From NCBI GenBank assembly GCA_965228575.1, contig CBDDHW010000002.1, positions 1 to 40,314 of the forward strand: a DNA stretch of 40,314 bases. The letters are read 5' to 3'. Under the pieces are notes generated by a model. That model did not search any database and was not told the DNA's origin. It worked only from the letters and a program-made list of their open reading frames with translations. Positions 17,658 to 25,243 of this stretch are shown piece by piece; the stretch's first letter is position 1, and each line of letters opens with the position of its first letter. The DNA comes from UBA11612 sp965228575. GTDB taxonomy: Bacteria > Pseudomonadota > Alphaproteobacteria > Rhodospirillales > Rhodospirillaceae. A program made the position numbers and the translations under genes.

Positions 17658-19394
17658 TTGAAGGTTTTGGCTCGGCCAGTCGCATTTATTGTGGCGGGGG
17701 CCTTGGCAGGATGTTCAGCACCGTCCTCGACACATGACACCGCGTCCGCGGCGCCAAAAATTGATACACCGCTCGTTGCCGTTGGTTCCGAGTATGCGGG
17801 TACGCCTGCGCGCGTACGCCGTATGAGTGAAGAGCAATTCGAAAATACGATCGCGTATATTTTTGGCTCGGATATTCGGGTTGGAGCGCCGTTCGCTCCC
17901 CTACGCCGGACAGAGGGTTTGTTAGCGTCTGGCGCGGCTGCGGCCGGCGTGACCTTGGGTGAGCTGCAACAGATACAGCGTGCGGCCTCATCCATTGCAG
18001 CGCAGGTTGTTTACAAGGGCACGGTCGAACTTCCCTCGCGCCGGGATTTTCTAATCCCGTGTAAGCCTGAGGTCGAAAATGCAGCCGATGATGTGTGTTC
18101 CGAGAAGTTTATCCGTGAAACAGGACGACTTTTGTATCGACGTCCACTGAGCGAGGCGCGCGTTGCCGAATTTGTTAAAGAAGCACATGACGCGGCAGAA
18201 GAGTTGGAAGACTTTTATGCTGGCATCGCCCTAGTTCTTGAAGGAATGCTCATAGATCCCAAAGTTATTTTCGTCGCGGATACGACGGAACCCGATCCAA
18301 ATAATCCTGGGCAACTGCGCCTTGATGCCTATGCGCTGGTATCACGTTTGAGTTTCTTCTTGTGGAACGCAGCTCCAGATGACGCACTCCTCAACGCGGC
18401 AGAAAGGGGTGAAATCCATACGCGCGAGGGGCGTGAGCGTATCGTCGATATGATGCTCGCGAGCCCGCGCCTAGAAGATGGTGTGCGGGCGTTCTTTGAC
18501 GATATGTTTGGCTTTGAAGACTTTGCGAACTTGGCGAAGGACCCGTCGATCTACCCGGTAATGACCGGGCCGACGTTGCGTGATGCACGCGAACAAACTT
18601 TGCGGACCGTCGTTGACCAACTCTTGAATCGCGAAGGCGACTATCGTGATTTATTCACAACGCGCGAGACCTTCATGTCGCCGGCGCTTGCGACCGTTTA
18701 TCAGGTTCCGACATCGCCGGGTTGGGTACCTTACGAGTTCCCGGAAGGCAGTCCGCGCACAGGAATGTTGACCCAAATTAGTTTCTTGACGGTCCATGCT
18801 CACCCCGGCCGAAGTTCTCCGACGTTGCGTGGTAAGGCCTTGCGCGAGTTATTTTTGTGCCAGCCTGTACCAAGGCCGCCGCCGGATGTGGATTTCTCGA
18901 TCGTCAACAATCCCAGTTCGAGTTACCCGACGCAGCGCGATCGCGTGAATGCGCACCTCGAAAACCCTGTTTGCGCAGGATGCCATAAGATCACGGATCC
19001 CATGGGTCTGGCACTCGAAGGATTTGATGGCGCGGGGCGCTACCGCGAGACAGAAAAAGGGAACTTGATTGATACAAGTGGGACTCTTGACGGCGTAGAG
19101 TTTCAAAATGTCGTTGGGCTGAGTGAAGCCCTGCGGAATCATCCAGCCTTGCCGACTTGTTTGGTTAATCGGCTTTATAGTTACGGTACCGGTGGTCCGG
19201 CCTCACGGGCAGACCGTGCGACTCTGGATGCTCTCAATGAGGGCTTCAAACAAGTGAACTATCGCGTACCCGCATTGCTTCGCATGGTGGCGATGAGCGA
19301 TGCGTTTTTCGAAATTGTTCAAAACAATGATCCTTCGGAGTCGGCGATGACGGTGACAGGTTCACCCTCACAACATGTCGCCGCTGCGAATTAA
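17658..19394 (+). CDS. DUF1587/1595/1592/1588/1585 multidomain lipoprotein with CxxCH, copy 2 (module B)
   Basis: About 578 aa from TTG 17658, chosen because it places a normal lipoprotein signal (KVLARPVAFIVAGALAGC) at the N-terminus; the frame is open further upstream and TTG codons near 17612-17624 are alternatives. The lipobox LAGC predicts lipid anchoring, unlike copies 1 and 3. Domains follow the same order as copy 1: RRMSEEQFENTIAYIFG, GRLLYRRPLSEA, SRLSFFLWNAAPDD, HAHPGRSSPTLRG, C439-A-G-C-H443 and CLVNRLYSYGTGG. It is 15 bases upstream of its DUF1552 partner. Clearly more diverged from copies 1 and 3 than those are from each other. Confidence 0.9.
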   Translation: MKVLARPVAFIVAGALAGCSAPSSTHDTASAAPKIDTPLVAVGSEYAGTPARVRRMSEEQFENTIAYIFGSDIRVGAPFAPLRRTEGLLASGAAAAGVTLGELQQIQRAASSIAAQVVYKGTVELPSRRDFLIPCKPEVENAADDVCSEKFIRETGRLLYRRPLSEARVAEFVKEAHDAAEELEDFYAGIALVLEGMLIDPKVIFVADTTEPDPNNPGQLRLDAYALVSRLSFFLWNAAPDDALLNAAERGEIHTREGRERIVDMMLASPRLEDGVRAFFDDMFGFEDFANLAKDPSIYPVMTGPTLRDAREQTLRTVVDQLLNREGDYRDLFTTRETFMSPALATVYQVPTSPGWVPYEFPEGSPRTGMLTQISFLTVHAHPGRSSPTLRGKALRELFLCQPVPRPPPDVDFSIVNNPSSSYPTQRDRVNAHLENPVCAGCHKITDPMGLALEGFDGAGRYRETEKGNLIDTSGTLDGVEFQNVVGLSEALRNHPALPTCLVNRLYSYGTGGPASRADRATLDALNEGFKQVNYRVPALLRMVAMSDAFFEIVQNNDPSESAMTVTGSPSQHVAAAN

Positions 19395-19409
19395 TAAAGG
19401 GAGATAGTT

Positions 19410-20747
19410 ATGAAAGATCTCAATAGACGTCGGGTGTTGCGCGGCCTCCTAAATGGCGGCGCGGTGACCGTGGCGCTTCCGCTACTCAATTGCTTCCTCA
19501 ATGGAAATGGGACGGCATTGGCAAATGGTTCGCCGCTTCCCGTTCGGTTCGGTACTTGGGCCTGGGGCCTTGGAATGGACAAGGAAATTTTTGTGCCGAA
19601 GAAGGTCGGCGCGAACTTCGATCTCCCCGAAGAGATCGCCATGCTGGCGCCGGTTCGCGATCATATAAATCTGTTCACCAGCTTTAATGGTTTTCGTGAT
19701 GCAGCGCCCAACCTCTGTCACCTCACAGGTTGGGTGATCAGCCGGACCGGGATGGCCCCAATGAACCAAACCGATCTTCCAGGCGAAACCATTGATGTGA
19801 CGATCGCCAAAAAGATTGGCGGGACGACCCGGTACCAAATCCTCACGGCCACCGCGACTGGAGACGTCAGAGACAGTTTCAGCTACGAAAATGTTAACTC
19901 CATTAACATCGCAGATTGGTCGCCTGTGCAGTTTTACACCAAGCTTTTTGGTGAAGATTTCCAAAATCCAAACGCGGCCGAATTCAAGCCCAATCCGCGC
20001 GTTATGGTGCGCAAGAGCGTACTGTCAGGTGTTATGGAGAGTGCGAAAGATCTTTCCCGTGTTGTCGGTGCAGAGGACAAGGTGCGCCTAGATCAATACT
20101 TCACGGGATTGCGCGATTTAGAGCGTCAGTTTGATCAGCAGCTAACGAAACCCGAACCGCGCCCCGCATGCGTGGTCGGTGCAGCACTTTCGGAGGAGCC
20201 CCAAGCGGGCCTGGATGTTGAGCTTGTTGAAGAGCGTCACAAATTGATGACGGATCTTATGGTCATGGCGGTCGCCTGTGATCAGACCCGCGTCTTCAAT
20301 ATGGCGTATTCAAAATCCGCCGCTGCCACAAGTAAGGTTGGGTATGACAAGCCTCACCATACGGCGTCGCATGAAGAACCCGTTCATCCCGAGCTGGGAT
20401 ATCAACCGCAAACATCATGGTTTATTAAACGCGCGATGGATAGTTGGGCGTATTACGTTCAAGCATTCGCCGACTTTAAGGAAGGTGACGGTTCGTTGCT
20501 CGACAATGTCCTGATTTATGCCACAACCGATCAGGCGCTTGCCCGTATCCACTCGATTGATAATCAGCCGATGTTTACTGCCGGTCGTGCGGGCGGGCGG
20601 ATTAAGACTGGACTGCACGTCGTCGGGAACGACGCCCCGAGCACACGGCTTGGTTTGACCGCGATGCAGGCGTTCGGCCTTGATGTCAACTCATGGGGCA
20701 CTCAGTCGAATAATTCGACCGATATTGTCGGAGAAATCGTAGCCTAG
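19410..20747 (+). CDS. Tat-exported DUF1552 protein, copy 2 (module B)
   Basis: A 445 aa DUF1552 protein with twin-arginine signal NRRRVLRG (Arg6-Arg8) and hydrophobic segment GAVTVALPLLNCFL. GGGAGA precedes the ATG. The C-terminal blocks are SHEEP and a TDQALARIHS segment in place of the TDHxDAR found in copies 1 and 3, so one His conserved in the other two copies is missing here; GRAGGRIKTGLHV is kept. Four consecutive bases join it to the next frame (its stop is directly followed by ATG 20748). Exported folded through Tat; role unknown. Confidence 0.92.
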   Translation: MKDLNRRRVLRGLLNGGAVTVALPLLNCFLNGNGTALANGSPLPVRFGTWAWGLGMDKEIFVPKKVGANFDLPEEIAMLAPVRDHINLFTSFNGFRDAAPNLCHLTGWVISRTGMAPMNQTDLPGETIDVTIAKKIGGTTRYQILTATATGDVRDSFSYENVNSINIADWSPVQFYTKLFGEDFQNPNAAEFKPNPRVMVRKSVLSGVMESAKDLSRVVGAEDKVRLDQYFTGLRDLERQFDQQLTKPEPRPACVVGAALSEEPQAGLDVELVEERHKLMTDLMVMAVACDQTRVFNMAYSKSAAATSKVGYDKPHHTASHEEPVHPELGYQPQTSWFIKRAMDSWAYYVQAFADFKEGDGSLLDNVLIYATTDQALARIHSIDNQPMFTAGRAGGRIKTGLHVVGNDAPSTRLGLTAMQAFGLDVNSWGTQSNNSTDIVGEIVA

Positions 20748-20801
20748 ATGAAACTCTCGGCGTTTCTGAGGTCAAAACGTTACTCAAGAGGACACAAAGG
20801 T

Positions 20802-22181
20802 ATGCGGCACACAGTAAACTTAGCCGTTGGTCTCGCATTTGGGTTGGGACTGCTGATTGCCATTCCCAGCGCGAGAATTGTCATAGCGGACGACACCATT
20901 GCTGGTGTTTCGGAGCTTGAAGATTACCGGCGTGTTCCCATGCCGCCAGGGTTTCAGGTGGTGCACAGCGAGCTTGATGGACCGGTCTTTGCTGATGCCA
21001 ACGGTATGACCCTTTACTATTGGCCGCAGACGACCATGCGGAACGGTATTACGGGCAATCCCAAGAACCAATCTGTGTGCTCCGACGTGCCGACGACGGA
21101 AACTGCCGGGTTAATGAGCCCATATCCAGCCGGTTTGATTTTACCGGAATTGGATAAGCGCAAGAGTTGCGAGGAAGTCTGGCCCCCGGTTCTTGCATCC
21201 GATGATGCCGAGCCTGTCGGGTCTTTCACCATTGTGACTCTTAAAGATGGTAGAAAGCAGTGGGCTTATGACGAGAACGTTCTTTACACCTCCATCTTGG
21301 ATAAAGTCCCTGGGGATGTAAGGGGAACCTCCCACCCTCATAGCGCGGGGGAACCGCCGGCTCCCCGCAGGGTAGCGACAGTTCCCGCGGCTATTCCACC
21401 CGGCTTTGCGATAGCCCCAACCTCGCTGGGACGCATGCTCACGACGGACACGAATTTCTCAGTTTACATGTCTGATCGCGATGGAGTTGAAACATCGAAC
21501 TGCAGGGAAGACTGCACGCGAATGTGGAAGCCCGTGGAAGCACCCGTGTCTGCCACACCGCAGGGAGATTGGACGGTATTTGAGCGCTCCCCTGGCATCT
21601 TGCAATGGGCGTTCAGAGGCAAACCCCTTTATACCAATGTGCTGGACGCGGACATTCGAAGCATGCAGGGCAGTGATTATCCCGGCTGGCATAACGTCTA
21701 CACCCAAAAAGCACCGCCGCCGCCGGAAGAGTTCACAATGCAAGACTCTGACACGGGTGTTGTTCTCGCCGATGCGCAAGGCAAGACAATCTACATATAT
21801 AACTGCGGCGATGATTCATTCGATCAGCTCGCGTGCAACCATCCAGATTCACCTCAAGTTTATCGTCTCGCGATCTGTGGCGGCGGCGATGTTGATCGGT
21901 GCCTCCGCGAGTGGCCGTACGTGGTCGCAGGTCCGAATGCCAAGAGCACAAACCGGACATGGACGATTATCAATATCGATCCGCGAACCGGACATTTCGC
22001 CGAACCCGACCAAGAGGGCGCATTGCGCGTGTGGGCATATCGCGGATCTCCGGTTTACACACATATTCGCGATGAAAAACCAGGCGATATTGTGGGCAAC
22101 GCAAACGGCGAATTCGGCGGTGGCCGCAATGGATTTCAAGCTTTCTTTCTTCGAGACGACTTTTTTAATAACGCCGGCTGA
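20802..22181 (+). CDS. Exported triple-repeat protein, COG4315/PF03640 type, copy 2 (module B)
   Basis: About 459 aa from ATG 20802, which has AAGAGGA nine bases upstream and begins a clean signal peptide (MRHTVNLAVGLAFGLGLL...); an in-frame ATG at 20748 would add 18 charged residues. Three repeats are visible: GMTLYYW...CEEVWPP...KQWAYDENVLYT, SVYMSDRDG...CREDCTRMWKP...LQWAFRGKPLYT, and GKTIYIY...CLREWPY...RVWAYRGSPVYT. Repeats 1 and 3 carry insertions with extra Cys residues not seen in copies 1 and 3 of the gene. It precedes the X gene of module B, whose frame overlaps its stop. Function unknown. Confidence 0.85.
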   Translation: MRHTVNLAVGLAFGLGLLIAIPSARIVIADDTIAGVSELEDYRRVPMPPGFQVVHSELDGPVFADANGMTLYYWPQTTMRNGITGNPKNQSVCSDVPTTETAGLMSPYPAGLILPELDKRKSCEEVWPPVLASDDAEPVGSFTIVTLKDGRKQWAYDENVLYTSILDKVPGDVRGTSHPHSAGEPPAPRRVATVPAAIPPGFAIAPTSLGRMLTTDTNFSVYMSDRDGVETSNCREDCTRMWKPVEAPVSATPQGDWTVFERSPGILQWAFRGKPLYTNVLDADIRSMQGSDYPGWHNVYTQKAPPPPEEFTMQDSDTGVVLADAQGKTIYIYNCGDDSFDQLACNHPDSPQVYRLAICGGGDVDRCLREWPYVVAGPNAKSTNRTWTIINIDPRTGHFAEPDQEGALRVWAYRGSPVYTHIRDEKPGDIVGNANGEFGGGRNGFQAFFLRDDFFNNAG

Positions 22182-22207
22182 TGACACGGACAGGTGAGGA
22201 ACACGCT

Positions 22208-23350
22208 ATGAAGCATCTACATTTTAATAAGCCATTTATTGGCATTGCTGCGAGCGCTGTGTGTGCGGCGATTGTTTTTGGAGGCGGTTTCGGAGAAATG
22301 TCCCTTCGGGCAGACGAACCTCCGGCAGTTCTTAAGGACCGCAAAATCGGTTATGCGCTAACCGATGCCCGGTGGGCTATCCGTCAAACTGAAAACGGAA
22401 AGACGGAGTGTCCCGATGGTTTTAACGAAGGTCCGCGTGCACAGTTTAGGGCCTTGTTCCCCGACGGTGGAACCGTTGAAGAAACGAGGCTGGCACGCGA
22501 AAGTGCGTCGCGGTTTCCTTTGGATCACGAGGATAATTTTGAATACCACCGGGCTCAGGGCAAGTACGCAATTGGCTTGAATCTCGACGGGAAGGTTGGG
22601 CCGGACGATTTCACGACTGACGCGGGTGAGCCGGGGATCGACAATCAGCTCTTCAGGGCCATCGGATGTACGCGGTTGTTTCGCGCGCCGGATGGAACGT
22701 TCGCTCACTTCACGAACATGTGGGTTCGTGAGATGAACTATAACCGCATTCTCATAGAGCTCACGAATGTCGACAGCCTCACGAACGACGACGATGTCGA
22801 TGTCACTCTTTATCGTGGCAAAGATCGCCTTGTCACCGATGCGACCGGCGCAAATATTATTCCCGGCGGGTCAAATCGGGTCGATGAGCGATTTGGCAAA
22901 CGGTACATTCACCATCTCAAAGGAAAAATTGAAGACGGTGTTCTCACCACCGAACCTGCCGACGTTCAATGGCCTTGGGCTGTATTCTTGCAGCGTCCCG
23001 GTGCGTATGACATCCGCGGTCTTCGCTTCCAAGTCGAGTTAGGTCCCGAACACGCTGAAGGGGTTGTGGCGGGATACGCCGATATCAAAACCTGGTACGC
23101 GCAGCTTATACGCTCGTGGTCAACACACCATTCGAGTTACGGCGGGCTCTCTCAGCCCTCGCTATACAGACAAATGCTTCAATTGGCGGACGGCTACCCA
23201 GATGAGACAGGTGCCAACACCGCGCTATCGTCGGCAATCACGGTGCGCATGACCCAAGTCTTCATCGAGCATTCAGGAAGCGATCTGGTAGCGTCAGATC
23301 AAAAGCAGGCACCGAGTCAGGTTGCAATTGATCGTTCCGCAAACCAGTAG
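22208..23350 (+). CDS. Exported protein of unnamed family X, copy 2 (module B)
   Basis: About 380 aa. ATG 22208 is preferred over ATG 22181 because GTGAGGA lies upstream of it and a signal peptide (hydrophobic FIGIAASAVCAAIVF) follows. Conserved family blocks are CPDGFNEG, YAIGLNLDG, GIDNQLFRAIGC, GKIEDGVLT and AGYAD, aligning with the proteins at 9979 and 32905. It differs at the mature N-terminus (KIGYALTDARWAI instead of ETKSYVV) and near the C-terminus (SLYRQMLQLADG instead of GIYHxLxRHADG). In this module X is last rather than first. A strong terminator follows at 23377, closing the operon. Confidence 0.85.
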   Translation: MKHLHFNKPFIGIAASAVCAAIVFGGGFGEMSLRADEPPAVLKDRKIGYALTDARWAIRQTENGKTECPDGFNEGPRAQFRALFPDGGTVEETRLARESASRFPLDHEDNFEYHRAQGKYAIGLNLDGKVGPDDFTTDAGEPGIDNQLFRAIGCTRLFRAPDGTFAHFTNMWVREMNYNRILIELTNVDSLTNDDDVDVTLYRGKDRLVTDATGANIIPGGSNRVDERFGKRYIHHLKGKIEDGVLTTEPADVQWPWAVFLQRPGAYDIRGLRFQVELGPEHAEGVVAGYADIKTWYAQLIRSWSTHHSSYGGLSQPSLYRQMLQLADGYPDETGANTALSSAITVRMTQVFIEHSGSDLVASDQKQAPSQVAIDRSANQ

Positions 23351-23376
23351 TCGAAGGTTAAAAAATTAACGATGGG

Positions 23377-23402
23377 AAAAGGCGCCGTTTGGCGCCTTTT
23401 TC
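23377..23402 (+). terminator. Rho-independent terminator after module B
   Basis: AAAAGGCGCC, a GTTT loop, then GGCGCCTTTT give a ten-pair perfect stem with the T run TTTTTC at its end, 26 bases after the X gene stop. It marks the end of the D-E-F-X operon. Confidence 0.9.
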
Positions 23403-23560
23403 ATTATGAATTTGAATATGTTACAGCTTTTTGCCGACCTATGGCTCACACAAATGCGCGCTCGCTTAGATGCTCAAGAAAACCGGGTTTACGTTGCGAA
23501 AAAAAGAGAGTGGCAGTATCGTTTTAGACTAGAACGGCAACAGATATTGGGAGGTTTGCC

Positions 23561-24079
23561 ATGAAACTTTTCCGTGCTCTCACAATCTTCGCCATTGCGG
23601 TGCTTTTCACCGGTGCGTCCGAGCTCGCTGCTCAGGGGTCGATGAACATTCGAAGTGGTGGCGCGAGTCCGGTCTTGAGCTTCGGTTCATCCGCATCGGT
23701 GAATGATGCGGCGAACGCGCTCGATAGAAGAGATTGGGAGCGGGGTGTAGACTTAGCTCGCTCGGTACTGAAATCTTCGGCTCTTTCTCCGATTAGTGCG
23801 CCTCTCGTCTACAACAACATGTGCATTGGTTTGACATTCATGCAACAGTCCGAAGAGGCAATGGACTATTGCAATAGGGCGGTCGAAGGCCGCCCGCGCC
23901 AGTGGCAGTTCTACAATAACCGGGCGATCGCTCATTTTTACCTTGGCGATTACGACCGGTCGTTAGCCGACTATTACATGGCGCTGATGTTTGGCCGCGG
24001 GCAAACGCTCCTTCTTGAGAACATCCACTTAACGCTCAAAGCTCGAAAAGACGCCGCCCCACGTTCCGGCAGCAGCTAA
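23561..24079 (+). CDS. Exported TPR-repeat protein
   Basis: A 172 aa protein with a Sec signal peptide (cleavage near LAAQG). The mature part contains at least three helical pairs of tetratricopeptide type: ANALDRRDWERGVDLARSVL, APLVYNNMCIGLTFMQQSEEAMDYCNRAV and WQFYNNRAIAHFYLGDYDRSLADYYMAL. TPR domains bind peptides or scaffold other proteins, here in the periplasm. ATG 23561 follows GGGAGG. It is separated from module B by a terminator and followed by a hairpin, so it is probably a single-gene unit. Confidence 0.85.
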   Translation: MKLFRALTIFAIAVLFTGASELAAQGSMNIRSGGASPVLSFGSSASVNDAANALDRRDWERGVDLARSVLKSSALSPISAPLVYNNMCIGLTFMQQSEEAMDYCNRAVEGRPRQWQFYNNRAIAHFYLGDYDRSLADYYMALMFGRGQTLLLENIHLTLKARKDAAPRSGSS

Positions 24080-24094
24080 GAGGCCAACTGGATA

Positions 24095-24119
24095 CGCGGT
24101 CGCCATTAAAGCGACCGCG
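24095..24119 (+). terminator. Perfect nine-pair hairpin after the TPR gene
   Basis: CGCGGTCGC and GCGACCGCG flank a seven-base loop (CATTAAA), 16 bases after the TPR stop. No T run follows, so it may be a Rho-type or 3'-end stabilising structure, not a classic intrinsic terminator. Confidence 0.5.
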
Positions 24120-24184
24120 GCGGTTGTGTGGATCGCGTGTGCAGTTGCAGGCGCGACGCTATGTCTTGAATAAGGATTATCGAG

Positions 24185-24826
24185 TTGGCTTATTGCGGAC
24201 GTTTGTTTTTGGCCAGCGCTATCTGCGCATGGGTTTTCGTCGCCTCGTTTCCTGTTTCTGCGCAATCTGGGTTTAGTGCCGCGGATTTGTCCTGCCGCGA
24301 CTTTGTGGCCGGTCAACGGCCGACTTCTGCGAACCACCCGGTATATGAACAAGGGCGTTTTTGGGCTCTTGGTTACCTGGCTGGCTACTATGTAGGGAGC
24401 GAAGAAACCGATTTGGTGACCGGGGCAGCAGGGGCAGGACCGGTACATGACCTCTTGCTGCAAATGTGCCAGGGATTTCCCGACTCGTCCCTATTGTCGA
24501 TATCAATGCTGACACTTTCCGCTGAGTCACTTCAGTTGCCCACCGAGCCAGCGCCTGGGTTCGAGCCGGCGAGATACACATGCGCCCAATATTCCGAGCA
24601 TAGCGCGGGCGGAAATCTAGAATTGGCCGGTGTTGCTGAGCTATGGGCGTCCGCATTCGTTCAGGGGCATCAGAACGTCGAGCAGCCCTATGTCGTCCTG
24701 CCGCCAGAGAATGCGACACTAATAATGTCAGTTATTTCAAACGGTTGCCGCGAAAATGGGGAGACACTCTTCTTGGATTATGCGACAGGGGTCGCCCGCG
24801 CAGTGCGCGTGGAAGCACCGCGCTGA
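24185..24826 (+). CDS. Exported protein with two HdeA-like units
   Basis: A 213 aa protein from a TTG start at 24185 (AAGGA lies upstream; the nearest ATG hits a stop at once). Signal peptide cleavage is near VSA-QSG. Two similar units follow: C-x-D-F-V ... FWALGYLAGYY ... LLLQMCQGFPDSSLL, and YTCAQYSE ... LWASAFVQGHQ ... VISNGC. The Cys-helix-W/G-helix-Cys spacing resembles HdeA/HdeB periplasmic acid-stress chaperones, where one disulfide closes each unit. HdeA proteins are single-unit, so this is an internal duplication. The similarity is by motif pattern, so the family call is moderate. Confidence 0.65.
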   Translation: MAYCGRLFLASAICAWVFVASFPVSAQSGFSAADLSCRDFVAGQRPTSANHPVYEQGRFWALGYLAGYYVGSEETDLVTGAAGAGPVHDLLLQMCQGFPDSSLLSISMLTLSAESLQLPTEPAPGFEPARYTCAQYSEHSAGGNLELAGVAELWASAFVQGHQNVEQPYVVLPPENATLIMSVISNGCRENGETLFLDYATGVARAVRVEAPR

Positions 24827-25243
24827 CCCGGTTAAACGAGCGTTTTCCGGCTCTCAAAACTCTGTCTGGCATCCCTATCCTTCAGCCATAAATCGACTCA
24901 GCGTCCTCTATGCAAATTTAGGTCGGTTTTTTGCCGTTAACCATTGTTTACAAGAAGTTTTTGAGATTTTCGCTGTCTGGAGGGATGTGCCTAAACCATG
25001 GACTAAACCGTGGCCTAAACCGTGGATTGTATTTTCCCCATAAAAAGCCCGAAAAACCCCAGGAAACAGGCATTTCTGTTGCAATATTGGCACACACAAA
25101 AACGGGTTGAAATCCAGCCCTGCATTCCGATTGACGCAATTGCTGAGGGTGGGTAGTTCTCACGCTGCAACTGTAAGGGAGGAGCAGAATGCGTGCCCCC
25201 CTGCGTGCAAACAATTAAGTTCACTATATAGGGGGACATTAAA
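24827..25243. other. Long leader region upstream of the TonB-dependent receptor
   Basis: A 417-base gap with no credible gene. It contains three tandem 12-base units at 24991-25026 (listed separately). GGGGGA at 25223-25228 lies about 15 bases before the TTG start of the receptor. CACTATATAG at 25211 may be part of a promoter, but I cannot assign -35 and -10 elements with confidence. Confidence 0.5.
24991..25026. repeat. Three tandem 12-base repeats upstream of the TonB-dependent receptor
   Basis: CTAAACCATGGA, CTAAACCGTGGC and CTAAACCGTGGA follow each other without gaps, each with a CCRTGG core. They sit about 220 bases before the receptor start. Such arrays often serve as regulator binding sites; no regulator is known here. 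Confidence 0.8.

Noticed and set aside
17411..17995. A 194-codon minus-strand frame overlapping the start of the module B DUF1592-type gene
   Set aside because: It lies antisense to clear coding sequence and shows no recognisable family pattern.
21481..22197. A 238-codon plus-strand frame inside the module B repeat gene
   Set aside because: It is fully inside the COG4315-type gene, and its composition (many Arg, Ser and His) is that of a shadow frame.
24991..25026. Possible CRISPR array
   Set aside because: Only three 12-base units with no spacers and no cas genes.
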